This document shows positions 8,812 through 17,313 of a stretch of DNA of 64,000 bases, piece after piece; positions within the stretch are counted from its first letter, which is position 1; each line of letters starts with the position of its first letter. Made by a program: the position numbers and the translations under genes. This stretch comes from Rhodobacteraceae bacterium EL53 (GTDB taxonomy: Bacteria; Pseudomonadota; Alphaproteobacteria; Rhodobacterales; Rhodobacteraceae): the NCBI GenBank assembly GCA_900313015.1, contig OMPR01000008.1, forward strand, positions 186,001-250,000, read 5' to 3'. A model generated the notes under the pieces. That model did not search any database, was not told where the DNA came from, and worked only from the letters and a program-made list of their open reading frames with translations.

Positions 8812-9059
8812 GTGCATCACCCCGCCCACCATCTCGTATTGAATTTTTGTAGCGGGATTTATGTGTGAATGAAAATTCATCATGTGCCCGTTCTCACCTT
8901 GCGGTCAGGTGTGACACAGGTCATTCTATCGCTCACGAATTTGCCGGTGCGGTTGAAATGCAGGTCTCTGTGCCCCACGTTGTTAACCCATGACCGGAGA
9001 TGGCCGAGTGTTGCCTTGAATAGGGACCAGTGCCGTCTTGCCAATGATAAGGATAGAGC

Positions 9060-11474
9060 ATGCAAGAGCCTCTGAACTCCTCTTACCCGGTATTGCCGCT
9101 GCGCGACATTGTGGTGTTCCCACATATGATTGTGCCGCTGTTTGTGGGCCGTGAAAAATCGGTTCGCGCCTTGGAAGAGGTAATGCAGGACGACAAACAG
9201 ATTCTGTTGAGCAGTCAGATTGATCCCGGTGAGGATGATCCAGCGACAGATGGGATTTATAAGGCCGGGGTGCTGGCCAATGTACTGCAACTGCTGAAGC
9301 TACCTGATGGCACCGTAAAGGTGCTTGTCGAGGGGCAAGCGCGGGTGCGGATCACGGAATTCCTTGAAAACGATATCTTTTTTGAGGCGCGCGCCGAGTA
9401 TCTGACCGAGATGCCCGGTGACGTGACCACAACCGAGGCGTTGTTGCGCACGGTTGGGGATGAATTCGAGCGCTATGCAAAGGTGCGTAAAAACATCCCG
9501 GAAGAGGCTTTGGCGGCGGTTGGTGAAAGCACCGAGCCTGCGAAGCTGGCGGATCTTGTGGCCGGTCATCTGGGCATTGAGGTCGAGCAGAAACAAGAGT
9601 TGCTGGAGACCCTGAGCGTCAGCGAGCGTCTGGAGAAGGTTTATGGCCTGATGCAGGGCGAAATGTCTGTTCTGCAGGTCGAGAAAAAGATCAAGACCCG
9701 TGTCAAATCTCAGATGGAGAAGACACAGCGCGAATATTATCTGAATGAGCAGATGAAGGCCATTCAGAAGGAACTGGGCGATGGTGAAGAGGGCGGCAAT
9801 GAAGTTGCCGAGCTGGAAGCCAAAATTGCCAAGACCAAGCTGAGCAAGGAAGCGCGCGAAAAGGTCGAAGGCGAGCTGAAGAAGCTCAAGAATATGTCGC
9901 CGATGTCGGCCGAAGCCACAGTTGTGCGCAACTATCTGGATTGGATCCTGTCGATTCCATGGGGGGATAAGTCCCGTGTGAAAAAGGATCTGGGCCGTGC
10001 GCAGAAGATTCTTGATGATGACCACTATGGTTTGGAAAAGGTCAAAGAGCGTATCGTTGAATACCTGGCGGTGCAGCAGCGGTCGAAAAAGCTGAAAGGC
10101 CCGATCCTGTGTCTTGTTGGTCCTCCGGGTGTGGGGAAGACCTCGCTTGGGAAATCAGTTGCCAAGGCAACGGGCCGTGAATTCATACGTATTTCGCTGG
10201 GCGGTGTGCGTGATGAATCCGAAATCCGCGGTCACCGTCGGACCTATATCGGGTCGATGCCCGGTAAGATCATTCAGGCGTTGAAAAAGGCCAAAACAAC
10301 CAACCCGCTGATCTTGCTCGATGAAATCGACAAGATGGGGCAGGATTTCCGGGGTGATCCCGCGTCGGCGATGCTGGAGGTGTTGGATCCGGAACAGAAC
10401 GGCACCTTTGTCGATCACTATCTTGAGGTCGAATATGACCTGAGCAATGTGATGTTCCTGACCACCTCGAACAGCTACAATATGCCTGGTCCGTTGTTGG
10501 ATCGGATGGAGATTATCCCGCTGGCGGGCTACACCGAAGATGAAAAGCGTGAGATCGCGAAGCAGCATCTGGTAGGCAAGCAGGTCAAGAACCATGGGTT
10601 GAAAGCCAAGGAATTCTCGCTTGAGGATGAAGCGTTGACCGATATCATTCGGGTCTACACCCGTGAGGCTGGCGTGCGGAATCTGGAGCGTGAGATCGCC
10701 AAGGTTGCGCGGAAATCGCTGACCAAGATCATCAAGAAAGAGGCGGACTCGGTCACGGTGACGTCGGATAATCTGGATGAATTCCTGGGTGTGAAGAAAT
10801 TCCGCTATGGTCTGGCCGAAAAAGAGGATCAGGTCGGGGTTGTAACCGGGCTTGCCTATACCTCGGTCGGGGGCGAATTGCTGAGCATCGAGGCGCTGCG
10901 CCTGCCGGGCAAGGGTCGGATGAAGACGACCGGTAAGTTGGGCGATGTGATGAAGGAATCCATCGAAGCGGCGTCGAGCTATGTGCGGTCGGTGTCCCCT
11001 CAGTTGGGAATTAAGCCGCCACGGTTCGACAATTGGGACATCCACGTGCACGTGCCCGAAGGGGCGACGCCCAAAGATGGACCAAGTGCGGGTCTGGCCA
11101 TGGTGACGTCGATTGTTTCCGTGTTGACCAAAATCCCGGTGCGCAAAGATATTGCGATGACGGGCGAGGTCACATTGCGCGGCAACGCGTTGGCGATTGG
11201 TGGTCTGAAAGAAAAACTGTTGGCTGCTCTGCGCGGTGGGATCACCACGGTTCTGATCCCGCAAGAGAATGAAAAGGATCTGCCTGAGATCCCGGACAAT
11301 GTGAAAGAGGGTTTGGAAATCATTCCTGTCAGCCATGTGTCCGAAGTTCTGAAGCACGCGCTGGTCAGACAACCCGAAGCGGTTGAATGGGATGAGGCTG
11401 CAGAAGAAGAAAAAGCTGCCGCCGCGAAATCGGCGATTTCATCGGGTGATGGAGCCACGGCAACTGCGCATTAA
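9060..11474 (+). CDS. lon: ATP-dependent endopeptidase La (Lon)
   Basis: 804 residues, the usual length of LonA. N-terminal LON substrate domain (YPVLPLRDIVVFPHMIVP), a central coiled-coil part, an AAA+ module with Walker A GPPGVGKTS and Walker B LILLDEIDKM, and a C-terminal protease domain with the catalytic serine in PKDGPSAG and the lysine in GGLKEKLLAA. It degrades misfolded and regulatory proteins in the cytoplasm. An AAGGA ribosome-binding site precedes the ATG. An intrinsic terminator follows at 11500. A possible RpoH promoter is upstream. Confidence 0.98.
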   Translation: MQEPLNSSYPVLPLRDIVVFPHMIVPLFVGREKSVRALEEVMQDDKQILLSSQIDPGEDDPATDGIYKAGVLANVLQLLKLPDGTVKVLVEGQARVRITEFLENDIFFEARAEYLTEMPGDVTTTEALLRTVGDEFERYAKVRKNIPEEALAAVGESTEPAKLADLVAGHLGIEVEQKQELLETLSVSERLEKVYGLMQGEMSVLQVEKKIKTRVKSQMEKTQREYYLNEQMKAIQKELGDGEEGGNEVAELEAKIAKTKLSKEAREKVEGELKKLKNMSPMSAEATVVRNYLDWILSIPWGDKSRVKKDLGRAQKILDDDHYGLEKVKERIVEYLAVQQRSKKLKGPILCLVGPPGVGKTSLGKSVAKATGREFIRISLGGVRDESEIRGHRRTYIGSMPGKIIQALKKAKTTNPLILLDEIDKMGQDFRGDPASAMLEVLDPEQNGTFVDHYLEVEYDLSNVMFLTTSNSYNMPGPLLDRMEIIPLAGYTEDEKREIAKQHLVGKQVKNHGLKAKEFSLEDEALTDIIRVYTREAGVRNLEREIAKVARKSLTKIIKKEADSVTVTSDNLDEFLGVKKFRYGLAEKEDQVGVVTGLAYTSVGGELLSIEALRLPGKGRMKTTGKLGDVMKESIEAASSYVRSVSPQLGIKPPRFDNWDIHVHVPEGATPKDGPSAGLAMVTSIVSVLTKIPVRKDIAMTGEVTLRGNALAIGGLKEKLLAALRGGITTVLIPQENEKDLPEIPDNVKEGLEIIPVSHVSEVLKHALVRQPEAVEWDEAAEEEKAAAAKSAISSGDGATATAH

Positions 11475-11499
11475 GTCGGGTTGGTTTTAAAAATTTGAA

Positions 11500-11535
11500 G
11501 GGGCGTGCCAATGGGCGCGCCCCTTTCTCTTTTTG
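11500..11535 (+). terminator. Intrinsic terminator of lon
   Basis: The stem GGGGCGTGC / GCGCGCCCC (one G-T pair) around a short loop is followed by TTTCTCTTTTT. It begins 26 bases after the lon stop. Confidence 0.85.
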
Positions 11536-11656
11536 TCGTGTCACCAAAGCGGTCCAAAGCTGAGGGTCACAGGTTTAAGAAATATTTGGGTTATTGTGGC
11601 AAAACCGGAAACAAAGCTGTATTCTGAGACAAAGCAAAAAATCATAGAGGCATGAC

Positions 11657-12130
11657 ATGGCAAGACGAGCGACGAAGACCGCGACGACCACACGCAAGCC
11701 TGTGGCGAGCAAAGCGAAGCCCAAGGCACCAGTTGTGGCTGCCGACCCGGAAGTCTTTAAGGACACAGCCGATTCCGAAGGGCCTTTGCCCAAGGTTGTG
11801 AAAGTTTCAGAGCCAGAATCCAGTGATGTGGAAACCGGTGAACCCGAAATGAAAAAACGGGAACTGATTGATCTGGTTGTGGCCCGGTCTGGTGTGAAGA
11901 AAAAGGATGCGAAGCCTGCGATTGAAGCGGCGCTGGCTATTCTTGGCGAAACAATTGCCGAAGGTCGCGAACTCAATCTTCAACCTTTGGGCAAGCTGCG
12001 CATCAACCGCACAGAAGACAAAGGCAACGGTCGGATCATCATCTGTAAACTGCGGCAGAGTCTGGTTTCGCAGAATGTAATTCAGAGCGATGAAAAAGAA
12101 CCTCTTGCAGCGGCGATGGAGGAGCTGTAA
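11657..12130 (+). CDS. HU/IHF-family DNA-binding protein with a basic N-terminal tail
   Basis: 157 residues. The C-terminal ~90 residues form a HU/IHF fold: KKRELIDLVVARSGVKKKDA, LNLQPLGKLRINR, and the arm region NGRIIICKL. The N-terminal ~65 residues are disordered and rich in Lys/Arg/Ala/Pro (ARRATKTATTTRKPV...), like the tails of histone H1 analogues. The DNA-contacting arm is shorter than in IHF. It probably compacts or bends DNA. Start: ATG at 11657 with AGAGG six bases upstream. It follows lon after a terminator and precedes tRNA-Val. The target sites are unknown. Confidence 0.8.
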   Translation: MARRATKTATTTRKPVASKAKPKAPVVAADPEVFKDTADSEGPLPKVVKVSEPESSDVETGEPEMKKRELIDLVVARSGVKKKDAKPAIEAALAILGETIAEGRELNLQPLGKLRINRTEDKGNGRIIICKLRQSLVSQNVIQSDEKEPLAAAMEEL

Positions 12131-12142
12131 GAGGCTGCTCAC

Positions 12143-12218
<76 letters not shown>

Positions 12219-12316
12219 AATTCTCGTATATCGTTGTTGGATTTGATGCATGCCTGACGGATTGTTGGGCGTGGTTTCCGGATTTTTTTGGGTTTTCTGT
12301 TTGATGTTCCAGTGAC

Positions 12317-12733
12317 TTAGATGATCCAGCCAATCGCCACATAGCGAAGCGATTTCCCGACCGCGACAAGGGGCAGGAACACCGCAAGTCGTACGTTCAA
12401 CGCCCCAGCCGCAAAGGTTAGCGGATCGCCAACCACCGGGACCCACGCGAACAACAACGACCAAAGCCCATAGCGGTTAAAGGCTTGCGCGGCGCGTGTC
12501 AGTTGCGGTTGTGAAAAGGGGAACCATCGGTGATCTGACCAATGCATCAAAAACCGGCCCAAGTACCAGTTGAGAAGTGCGCCAAGCGTATTGCCCAATG
12601 CCGCGATTGAAACCAGCAGCCATGTATTGAACTCGCCTGAGGTCAGAGCCAGTGTCAGCATCACTTCGGATGAGAAGGGCAGAATGGTTGCGGCCAAGAA
12701 CGCCCCGAAGAACAAGCTGATCAGGGTAAGCAT
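12317..12733 (-). CDS. YqaA/VTT (DedA-like) family membrane protein
   Basis: 138 residues when started at MLTLISLFFG (ATG at 12733). Several hydrophobic spans are seen; the reentrant-loop signature of the VTT fold is visible in ATILPFSSEV and in GDPLTFAAGALN near the C-terminus, with NTLGALLNWYLGR between. VTT/DedA proteins are linked to lipid scrambling or undecaprenyl-phosphate flipping in the inner membrane; short YqaA members are poorly characterised. A longer start at 12781 adds a non-hydrophobic tail with little support. Confidence 0.8.
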   Translation of the reverse strand: MLTLISLFFGAFLAATILPFSSEVMLTLALTSGEFNTWLLVSIAALGNTLGALLNWYLGRFLMHWSDHRWFPFSQPQLTRAAQAFNRYGLWSLLFAWVPVVGDPLTFAAGALNVRLAVFLPLVAVGKSLRYVAIGWII

Positions 12734-13287
12734 AAGAGGGTGGTCCTGCGATTGGTTTATGGCGCTTGATCTAGCGGGCAAGATGAGGCGCGCCGCCCGG
12801 ATCGTGACATCAGCTACCGTTTCCCTGACTCATCCGCAAGCTGGCGAGGGACAAGTGTGATACAGCTTGGACTGAAGTGTTCGCGTGGTCGGCGGATCAA
12901 AACGCCTGATCTGGTGTCGCGGCGGCGTGGTCACGCGATCACGGGAATTGATCCGCTCATTGAAGGTGCCGGCACCGTATTCCAACTGTTGCAGGGGACC
13001 GTGTGTGGGGGCCGCCGCGCATTTGTGGCTTTTTTGTTCGCGGTTTCGATCTTTTTCAACCGTGTATCCATGACGTTGCCGGATTCCCCAGTGATGACGC
13101 TGTCGGCCTTGATCTGGGCCCCGGTGCTCACTTTGCCAAAGTGGGTGCACTGATTTAATTGGGCCAGTGTCGTCGCTTATGTTGGGTCGGGAATGATTTT
13201 GATTAACCTTGACGAACAACGATTTTCCATCTTGTTTCCTTTCTTTGTCGCATTGACCTGCCTCGGTGGGCTGCGCAATTTGGCGAC
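12734..13287. other. 554-bp stretch without a convincing gene
   Basis: Between the VTT gene and glnE. Open frames exist on both strands (for example 12857-13153 plus and 12931-13131 minus, GTG start) but they lack ribosome-binding sites and read as arginine/proline-rich shadows. No hairpin with a T-run, no tRNA and no operator was recognised. It must contain the glnE promoter; a decayed gene remnant is possible. Confidence 0.5.
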
Positions 13288-16095
13288 ATGAGCAACCTGT
13301 TTGAAATCACCCGCCTTCCACGTCCTTTTGATGCAGATCTGGGGGCGGACGCGCGCGCCTTGGTGCCGGATGCAACGGGGGACTTAGCCCTGTTGATCGA
13401 AGGAGTTGGCGGGTCGAGCCCATATTTGAAGAACCTGATCGGACAAGAACGTGATTGGATCCTACCAGCGTTGGCGGATCCAAATGCGGCGATCGAAGCC
13501 GTGTTTGCTGATTGTAAGGGGCTGGCCCCGGATCAGTTAAAGCCGGAATTGCGACGGGCCAAGCGGCGCGTGGCGTTGGTGACCGCTCTGGCGGATATTG
13601 CCGGGGTTTGGCCGTTGGAACGGGTGACCGATGTGTTGACCGATTTCGGGGCCCTGACGGCGGATGTTGCGGCTAAATCTGAGCTGGCAAATTTGATTAG
13701 ACGGGGCAAAGTTCCGGGTCAGACCGAGGATGATGTTGAAACCGCTGCAGGGATGGTGATCCTGGCCATGGGTAAGATGGGCGCGCACGAGCTGAACTAT
13801 AGCTCGGACATCGATATGATCGTGCTGTTCGATGAAACCCGTTATGATCCGGATGATTTTTATGAGGCGCGCCAGTCTATGGTGCGCGCCACCCGGAACA
13901 TGTGCGCCACGCTGAGCGACAAGACAGCCGATGGGTATGTGTTTCGCACCGATCTGCGTTTACGCCCGGACCCTGCGGTCACGCCGGTCTGCATGGCGAT
14001 GGAAGCGGCCGAGCGGTATTACGAAAGTCTGGGGCGGACATGGGAACGCGCGGCTTACATCAAGGCGCGCCCCTGTGCAGGGGACATCGAGGCAGGGCAC
14101 CGCTTTCTTAAGACGTTGAAGCCATTCGTGTGGCGGCGGCATTTGGATTTTGCCGCCATTCAAGACGCCCACGATATGCGGCTACGGATTCGTGAAAACA
14201 AAGGCACCGGTGGGGCGCTGAACATTCCGGGCCATGATATGAAGCTGGGGCGGGGGGGCATCCGAGAGATCGAGTTTTTCACCCAGACGCGGCAGTTGAT
14301 TGCAGGCGGACGTGATCGGGATCTGCGTCTGCGTGGCACAGTCGAAGGCTTGACGGCGTTGGCCTCCAAAGGCTGGGTGCCGGATGAGGTGGCGGTGAAA
14401 TTGAGTGAACATTATCGCGCCCATCGCGAGGTCGAGCACCGCATTCAGATGGTGCATGACGCCCAAACCCACAAGGTGCCCAATTCGGAGGAAGGCATTG
14501 AACGCATCGCCTGTTTGATGGGGGTGGATCGCCAAGAGTTGATGGTGGATCTAACTGCGCGTCTGACCGAAGTGCACGAATTGACCGAAGGATTCTTTGC
14601 CCCAGATGCCGGTGCTGTGGTTAAACCAGAGACGATCAAGGTGGAATTTGATGCCTCGGTTCTGGCTCGGTGGACAACGTACCCTGCGTTGCGATCAAGC
14701 CGGGGTGCCCAGATATTCGAACGGTTGAAACCGGAGTTGCTGTCCCGTTTGGCGCGGACTGCCAAGCCCGAAGAGGCGCTGTTGGCGCTGGATGGGTTTT
14801 TGGCAGGTCTTCCGGCCGGGGTGCAGTTGTTTTCCCTGTTCGAGGCCAATCCGCAATTGATTGATCTGCTGATTGATATCGTTGGTACTTCGCATGCGCT
14901 CGCCAATCATCTGTCGCGGAATGCCTCGGTGTTTGACGCGGTGATCGGGGGGGCATTTTTTGAGCCCTGGCCGGGTCTTGAGACGCTGACACAAGAGTTG
15001 CAAGAGTTGTTGGGTGCTGAAGCGGATTACGAGACCCAATTGGACACGGCGCGCCGGTGGACGAAAGAGTGGCATTTCCATATTGGTGTGCACCATTTGC
15101 GCGGTTTGATCGATGCATCAGATGCGGGGGCGCAGTATGCTGAATTGGCGCAAGCCGTGATTGATGCGATCCTGCCCATTGTGACCGATCAGTTCGCGCG
15201 TAAGCATGGGCCGCCTCCCGGACGGGGGCTGGTTGTGCTGGGCATGGGGTCGCTGGGGGCGTCGCGGATCAATGCGATGTCTGATCTGGATATGATCGTG
15301 ATCTATGACCCACTGGATCAGGAGGGGTCGGACGGCAAACGCCCCTTGTCCACACGACCCTATTATGCCCGTCTCACGCAGGCGTTGATCACGGCGTTGA
15401 GCGCGCCGATGTCTCAGGGGCGTTTGTATGAAGTCGACATGCGGTTGCGACCCTCTGGTACACAAGGGCCGGTGGCAACCAGTTTGGCCAGCTTTACCGC
15501 TTATCAGAGCGACCAGGCTTGGGTTTGGGAACATCTTGCGTTGACGAGGGCGCGGGTTGTGGCTGGCAATGCAGAGCTGGGTGACGATTTGGAAAGTTTC
15601 CGCCAAGAAGTGTTGGTCAAGCCCAGAAAGACCGGAAAGGTTCTGCGCGACGTTCAGGATATGCGTGACCGGCTGTCGGCGGCGAAACACCCGGCAGGGG
15701 TGTTGGACGCCAAAACCGGGGCAGGGCGGATGATGGACATCGAACTGGTCGCTCAAGCCGGTGCCTTGCTTGCGGGGCTTGCGGAACGGGATGTGCATTC
15801 GGGGCTGGAGGGGGCCGTCGCTGTTGGGTGGTTGAATGTCGCGGACGCTCAAACGCTCAAGGACTGCTACGATCTATGCTGGTCTGTGCAAACTGCGGCG
15901 CGGTTGCTGTCCGGCAAGGCGATTGAAGCAGATAAGATTGGCGAAGGTGGGGCCGCTTTTTTGTGCCGCACCACTGGGTATGACAAGATAGAAGACCTGC
16001 AAGCGGCGCTTGTGCAGAGCTATGACACCGCGGCAGCGGTGATCGCCAGGGTCATAAAGGAGGCCGCAGATGAACCAGACCAAGGACCCGATTGA
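13288..16095 (+). CDS. glnE: Bifunctional glutamine synthetase adenylyltransferase/adenylyl-removing enzyme
   Basis: 935 residues, two nucleotidyltransferase domains. The N-terminal removase half has ELNYSSDIDMIVLFDE (about residues 168-183); the C-terminal transferase half has RINAMSDLDMIVIYD (about 657-671). Each carries the paired aspartates that bind metal. GlnE adenylylates and deadenylylates GlnA in response to PII and glutamine, tuning ammonium assimilation. The start is weakly supported by ribosome-binding-site quality but fits the family N-terminus (ITRLPRPFDAD). Its 3' end contains the start and ribosome-binding site of the next gene. Confidence 0.97.
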   Translation: MSNLFEITRLPRPFDADLGADARALVPDATGDLALLIEGVGGSSPYLKNLIGQERDWILPALADPNAAIEAVFADCKGLAPDQLKPELRRAKRRVALVTALADIAGVWPLERVTDVLTDFGALTADVAAKSELANLIRRGKVPGQTEDDVETAAGMVILAMGKMGAHELNYSSDIDMIVLFDETRYDPDDFYEARQSMVRATRNMCATLSDKTADGYVFRTDLRLRPDPAVTPVCMAMEAAERYYESLGRTWERAAYIKARPCAGDIEAGHRFLKTLKPFVWRRHLDFAAIQDAHDMRLRIRENKGTGGALNIPGHDMKLGRGGIREIEFFTQTRQLIAGGRDRDLRLRGTVEGLTALASKGWVPDEVAVKLSEHYRAHREVEHRIQMVHDAQTHKVPNSEEGIERIACLMGVDRQELMVDLTARLTEVHELTEGFFAPDAGAVVKPETIKVEFDASVLARWTTYPALRSSRGAQIFERLKPELLSRLARTAKPEEALLALDGFLAGLPAGVQLFSLFEANPQLIDLLIDIVGTSHALANHLSRNASVFDAVIGGAFFEPWPGLETLTQELQELLGAEADYETQLDTARRWTKEWHFHIGVHHLRGLIDASDAGAQYAELAQAVIDAILPIVTDQFARKHGPPPGRGLVVLGMGSLGASRINAMSDLDMIVIYDPLDQEGSDGKRPLSTRPYYARLTQALITALSAPMSQGRLYEVDMRLRPSGTQGPVATSLASFTAYQSDQAWVWEHLALTRARVVAGNAELGDDLESFRQEVLVKPRKTGKVLRDVQDMRDRLSAAKHPAGVLDAKTGAGRMMDIELVAQAGALLAGLAERDVHSGLEGAVAVGWLNVADAQTLKDCYDLCWSVQTAARLLSGKAIEADKIGEGGAAFLCRTTGYDKIEDLQAALVQSYDTAAAVIARVIKEAADEPDQGPD

Positions 16096-16345
16096 TCAAA
16101 AAGGCCTGATGATTGAGGCGTATAGAATCGAGGGAATCAATGACTCTCAGTGCCGCAGCATTTTTCTGGACTGGGCGCTGAGTCTGCCGGAAGGGGTCGC
16201 CCAGCGGGATGCCATTGAAACACTGATTCAACGCCATGCAGGTGATGCGCCAGATCACCCGATGAGCGCTGTTTTAAAGGCTGGATTGACGACGATGACC
16301 TCCCCAAAGCGCCGCGGTGGTTGGCGATCCCGTGAGCGCAACTAG
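16070..16345 (+). CDS. Conserved small protein overlapping glnE
   Basis: 91 residues, not recognised. It begins inside glnE, overlapping it by 26 bases, behind a near-perfect AAAGGAGG ribosome-binding site, which argues that it is real. The middle (YRIEGINDSQCRSIFLDWALSLPEGV...DAIETLIQRHA) is predicted helical, and the tail is basic (KRRGGWRSRERN). No signal or membrane segment. It is translationally coupled to glnE, so a role near nitrogen control is possible but unproven. Confidence 0.75.
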   Translation: MNQTKDPIDQKGLMIEAYRIEGINDSQCRSIFLDWALSLPEGVAQRDAIETLIQRHAGDAPDHPMSAVLKAGLTTMTSPKRRGGWRSRERN

Positions 16346-16471
16346 GACGCGAAAAAAGAAATCACCGCTAAATCGAGCGGAAATTGTCTAAAAGTTGCCC
16401 CAATTGGGCGGCAAACCTTAGATGTCAAAACAACGGGAATGCGTCTCGGGGTTTGTTCAAGGAGAGAGACA

Positions 16472-17260
16472 ATGAAATCCATGCAAAAGATCCTACTTGC
16501 GGGTTTGGGGCTGGCTGTCTCGGCATGTACCGCCGTAGACGTGCCAACCCGGAACGTTCCGTTCGAGCAATTGCCAACATCGGCTGTATCCGCGCCTGTG
16601 GGATACCAATCCACAGAAGTGGGCCGGGCTTCGATTGACGCCACCTCTTTGGCGCCGATCTCGAGCGCCTCGGCCGCTGCCAATGCAGCACCTGTGCAAA
16701 GCGGAGCCACATCATTGGCCGCGCCTTTGCAATTACACCCGGGTCATGCGCCGGTAACGGTCAAATCCGTTTCGGTTTATGTGCCACGCTCGCTGAAAGT
16801 GTCTGAAGCCAACCGATACCTGCCGCGTGGTGACATTGTCTGGCGCGAAGACCCAATCGGCGACCGTCACGCTCAGGTTCAGAAAATCGTTCAGGACGCA
16901 CTGTCAAAAGGGGTTGCCGGGTTGAATGGTCCGGTCGAAGTGAACTTGGCTGTGAATCTGGTTCGCTTCCATGCGTTGACCGAGAAGGCGCGTTACACCA
17001 CGGGTGGCGTTCATTCGATCACCTTTGATCTGGCGCTGGTCGATCCAAAAAACGGTGAATTCCTGACAGAACCCCGGCAAGTGCGCGCAGATCTAGATGC
17101 CTTTGGTGGCCAGCAGGCGATCAACGCTGTAGCCCATGGTCAGACCCAAAAGGTGCGTATTTCAAACCACTTGGCCGAAGTGATCCGGCAGGAGTTGAGC
17201 AAGCCCGAGGGCTATGAAAACGCAAGCCTTGGCTTTTTCCAGGTTTTGAACAACCTCTGA
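16472..17260 (+). CDS. Lipoprotein of unknown function
   Basis: 262 residues. The signal peptide with lipobox LAVSAC (cysteine at about residue 20) marks a lipid-anchored protein. A low-complexity Ala/Ser/Pro stretch (about 40-85) leads to a folded domain containing VKSVSVYVPRSLKVSEANRYLPRGDIVW and a later beta-rich part. AGGAGAGA precedes the ATG at 16472. It resembles Rhodobacteraceae-restricted lipoproteins (possibly DUF6778, from memory). It ends 29 bases before the hairpin that spans the next start. The partner is unknown. Confidence 0.75.
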   Translation: MKSMQKILLAGLGLAVSACTAVDVPTRNVPFEQLPTSAVSAPVGYQSTEVGRASIDATSLAPISSASAAANAAPVQSGATSLAAPLQLHPGHAPVTVKSVSVYVPRSLKVSEANRYLPRGDIVWREDPIGDRHAQVQKIVQDALSKGVAGLNGPVEVNLAVNLVRFHALTEKARYTTGGVHSITFDLALVDPKNGEFLTEPRQVRADLDAFGGQQAINAVAHGQTQKVRISNHLAEVIRQELSKPEGYENASLGFFQVLNNL

Positions 17261-17289
17261 GGCTTTCCCATACCCAAGAATTTCCGTAA

Positions 17290-17313
17290 GAGGGCGCTTA
17301 TGACAGCGCCCTC
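17290..17313 (+). promoter_or_regulatory. Perfect hairpin spanning the ribosome-binding site and start of the methyltransferase
   Basis: GAGGGCGC (17290-17297) and GCGCCCTC (17306-17313) pair perfectly over 8 bp; the loop TTATGACA contains the ATG at 17300. The left arm holds the GAGGG ribosome-binding site. A T-rich tail (ATCTTCTTTT) follows, so the element may also terminate the upstream lipoprotein transcript. Two readings, attenuator/occluder or terminator, remain open. Confidence 0.6.

Noticed and set aside
10155-11372. 405-residue open frame antisense to lon
   Set aside because: Perfectly explained as a shadow of the lon coding frame; no ribosome-binding site and a low-complexity His/Gln/Arg-rich product.
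12931-13131. 66-residue minus frame with a reasonable-looking N-terminus
   Set aside because: GTG start lacks a ribosome-binding site and the rest is unlike any protein family; kept only as part of the gene-poor region.
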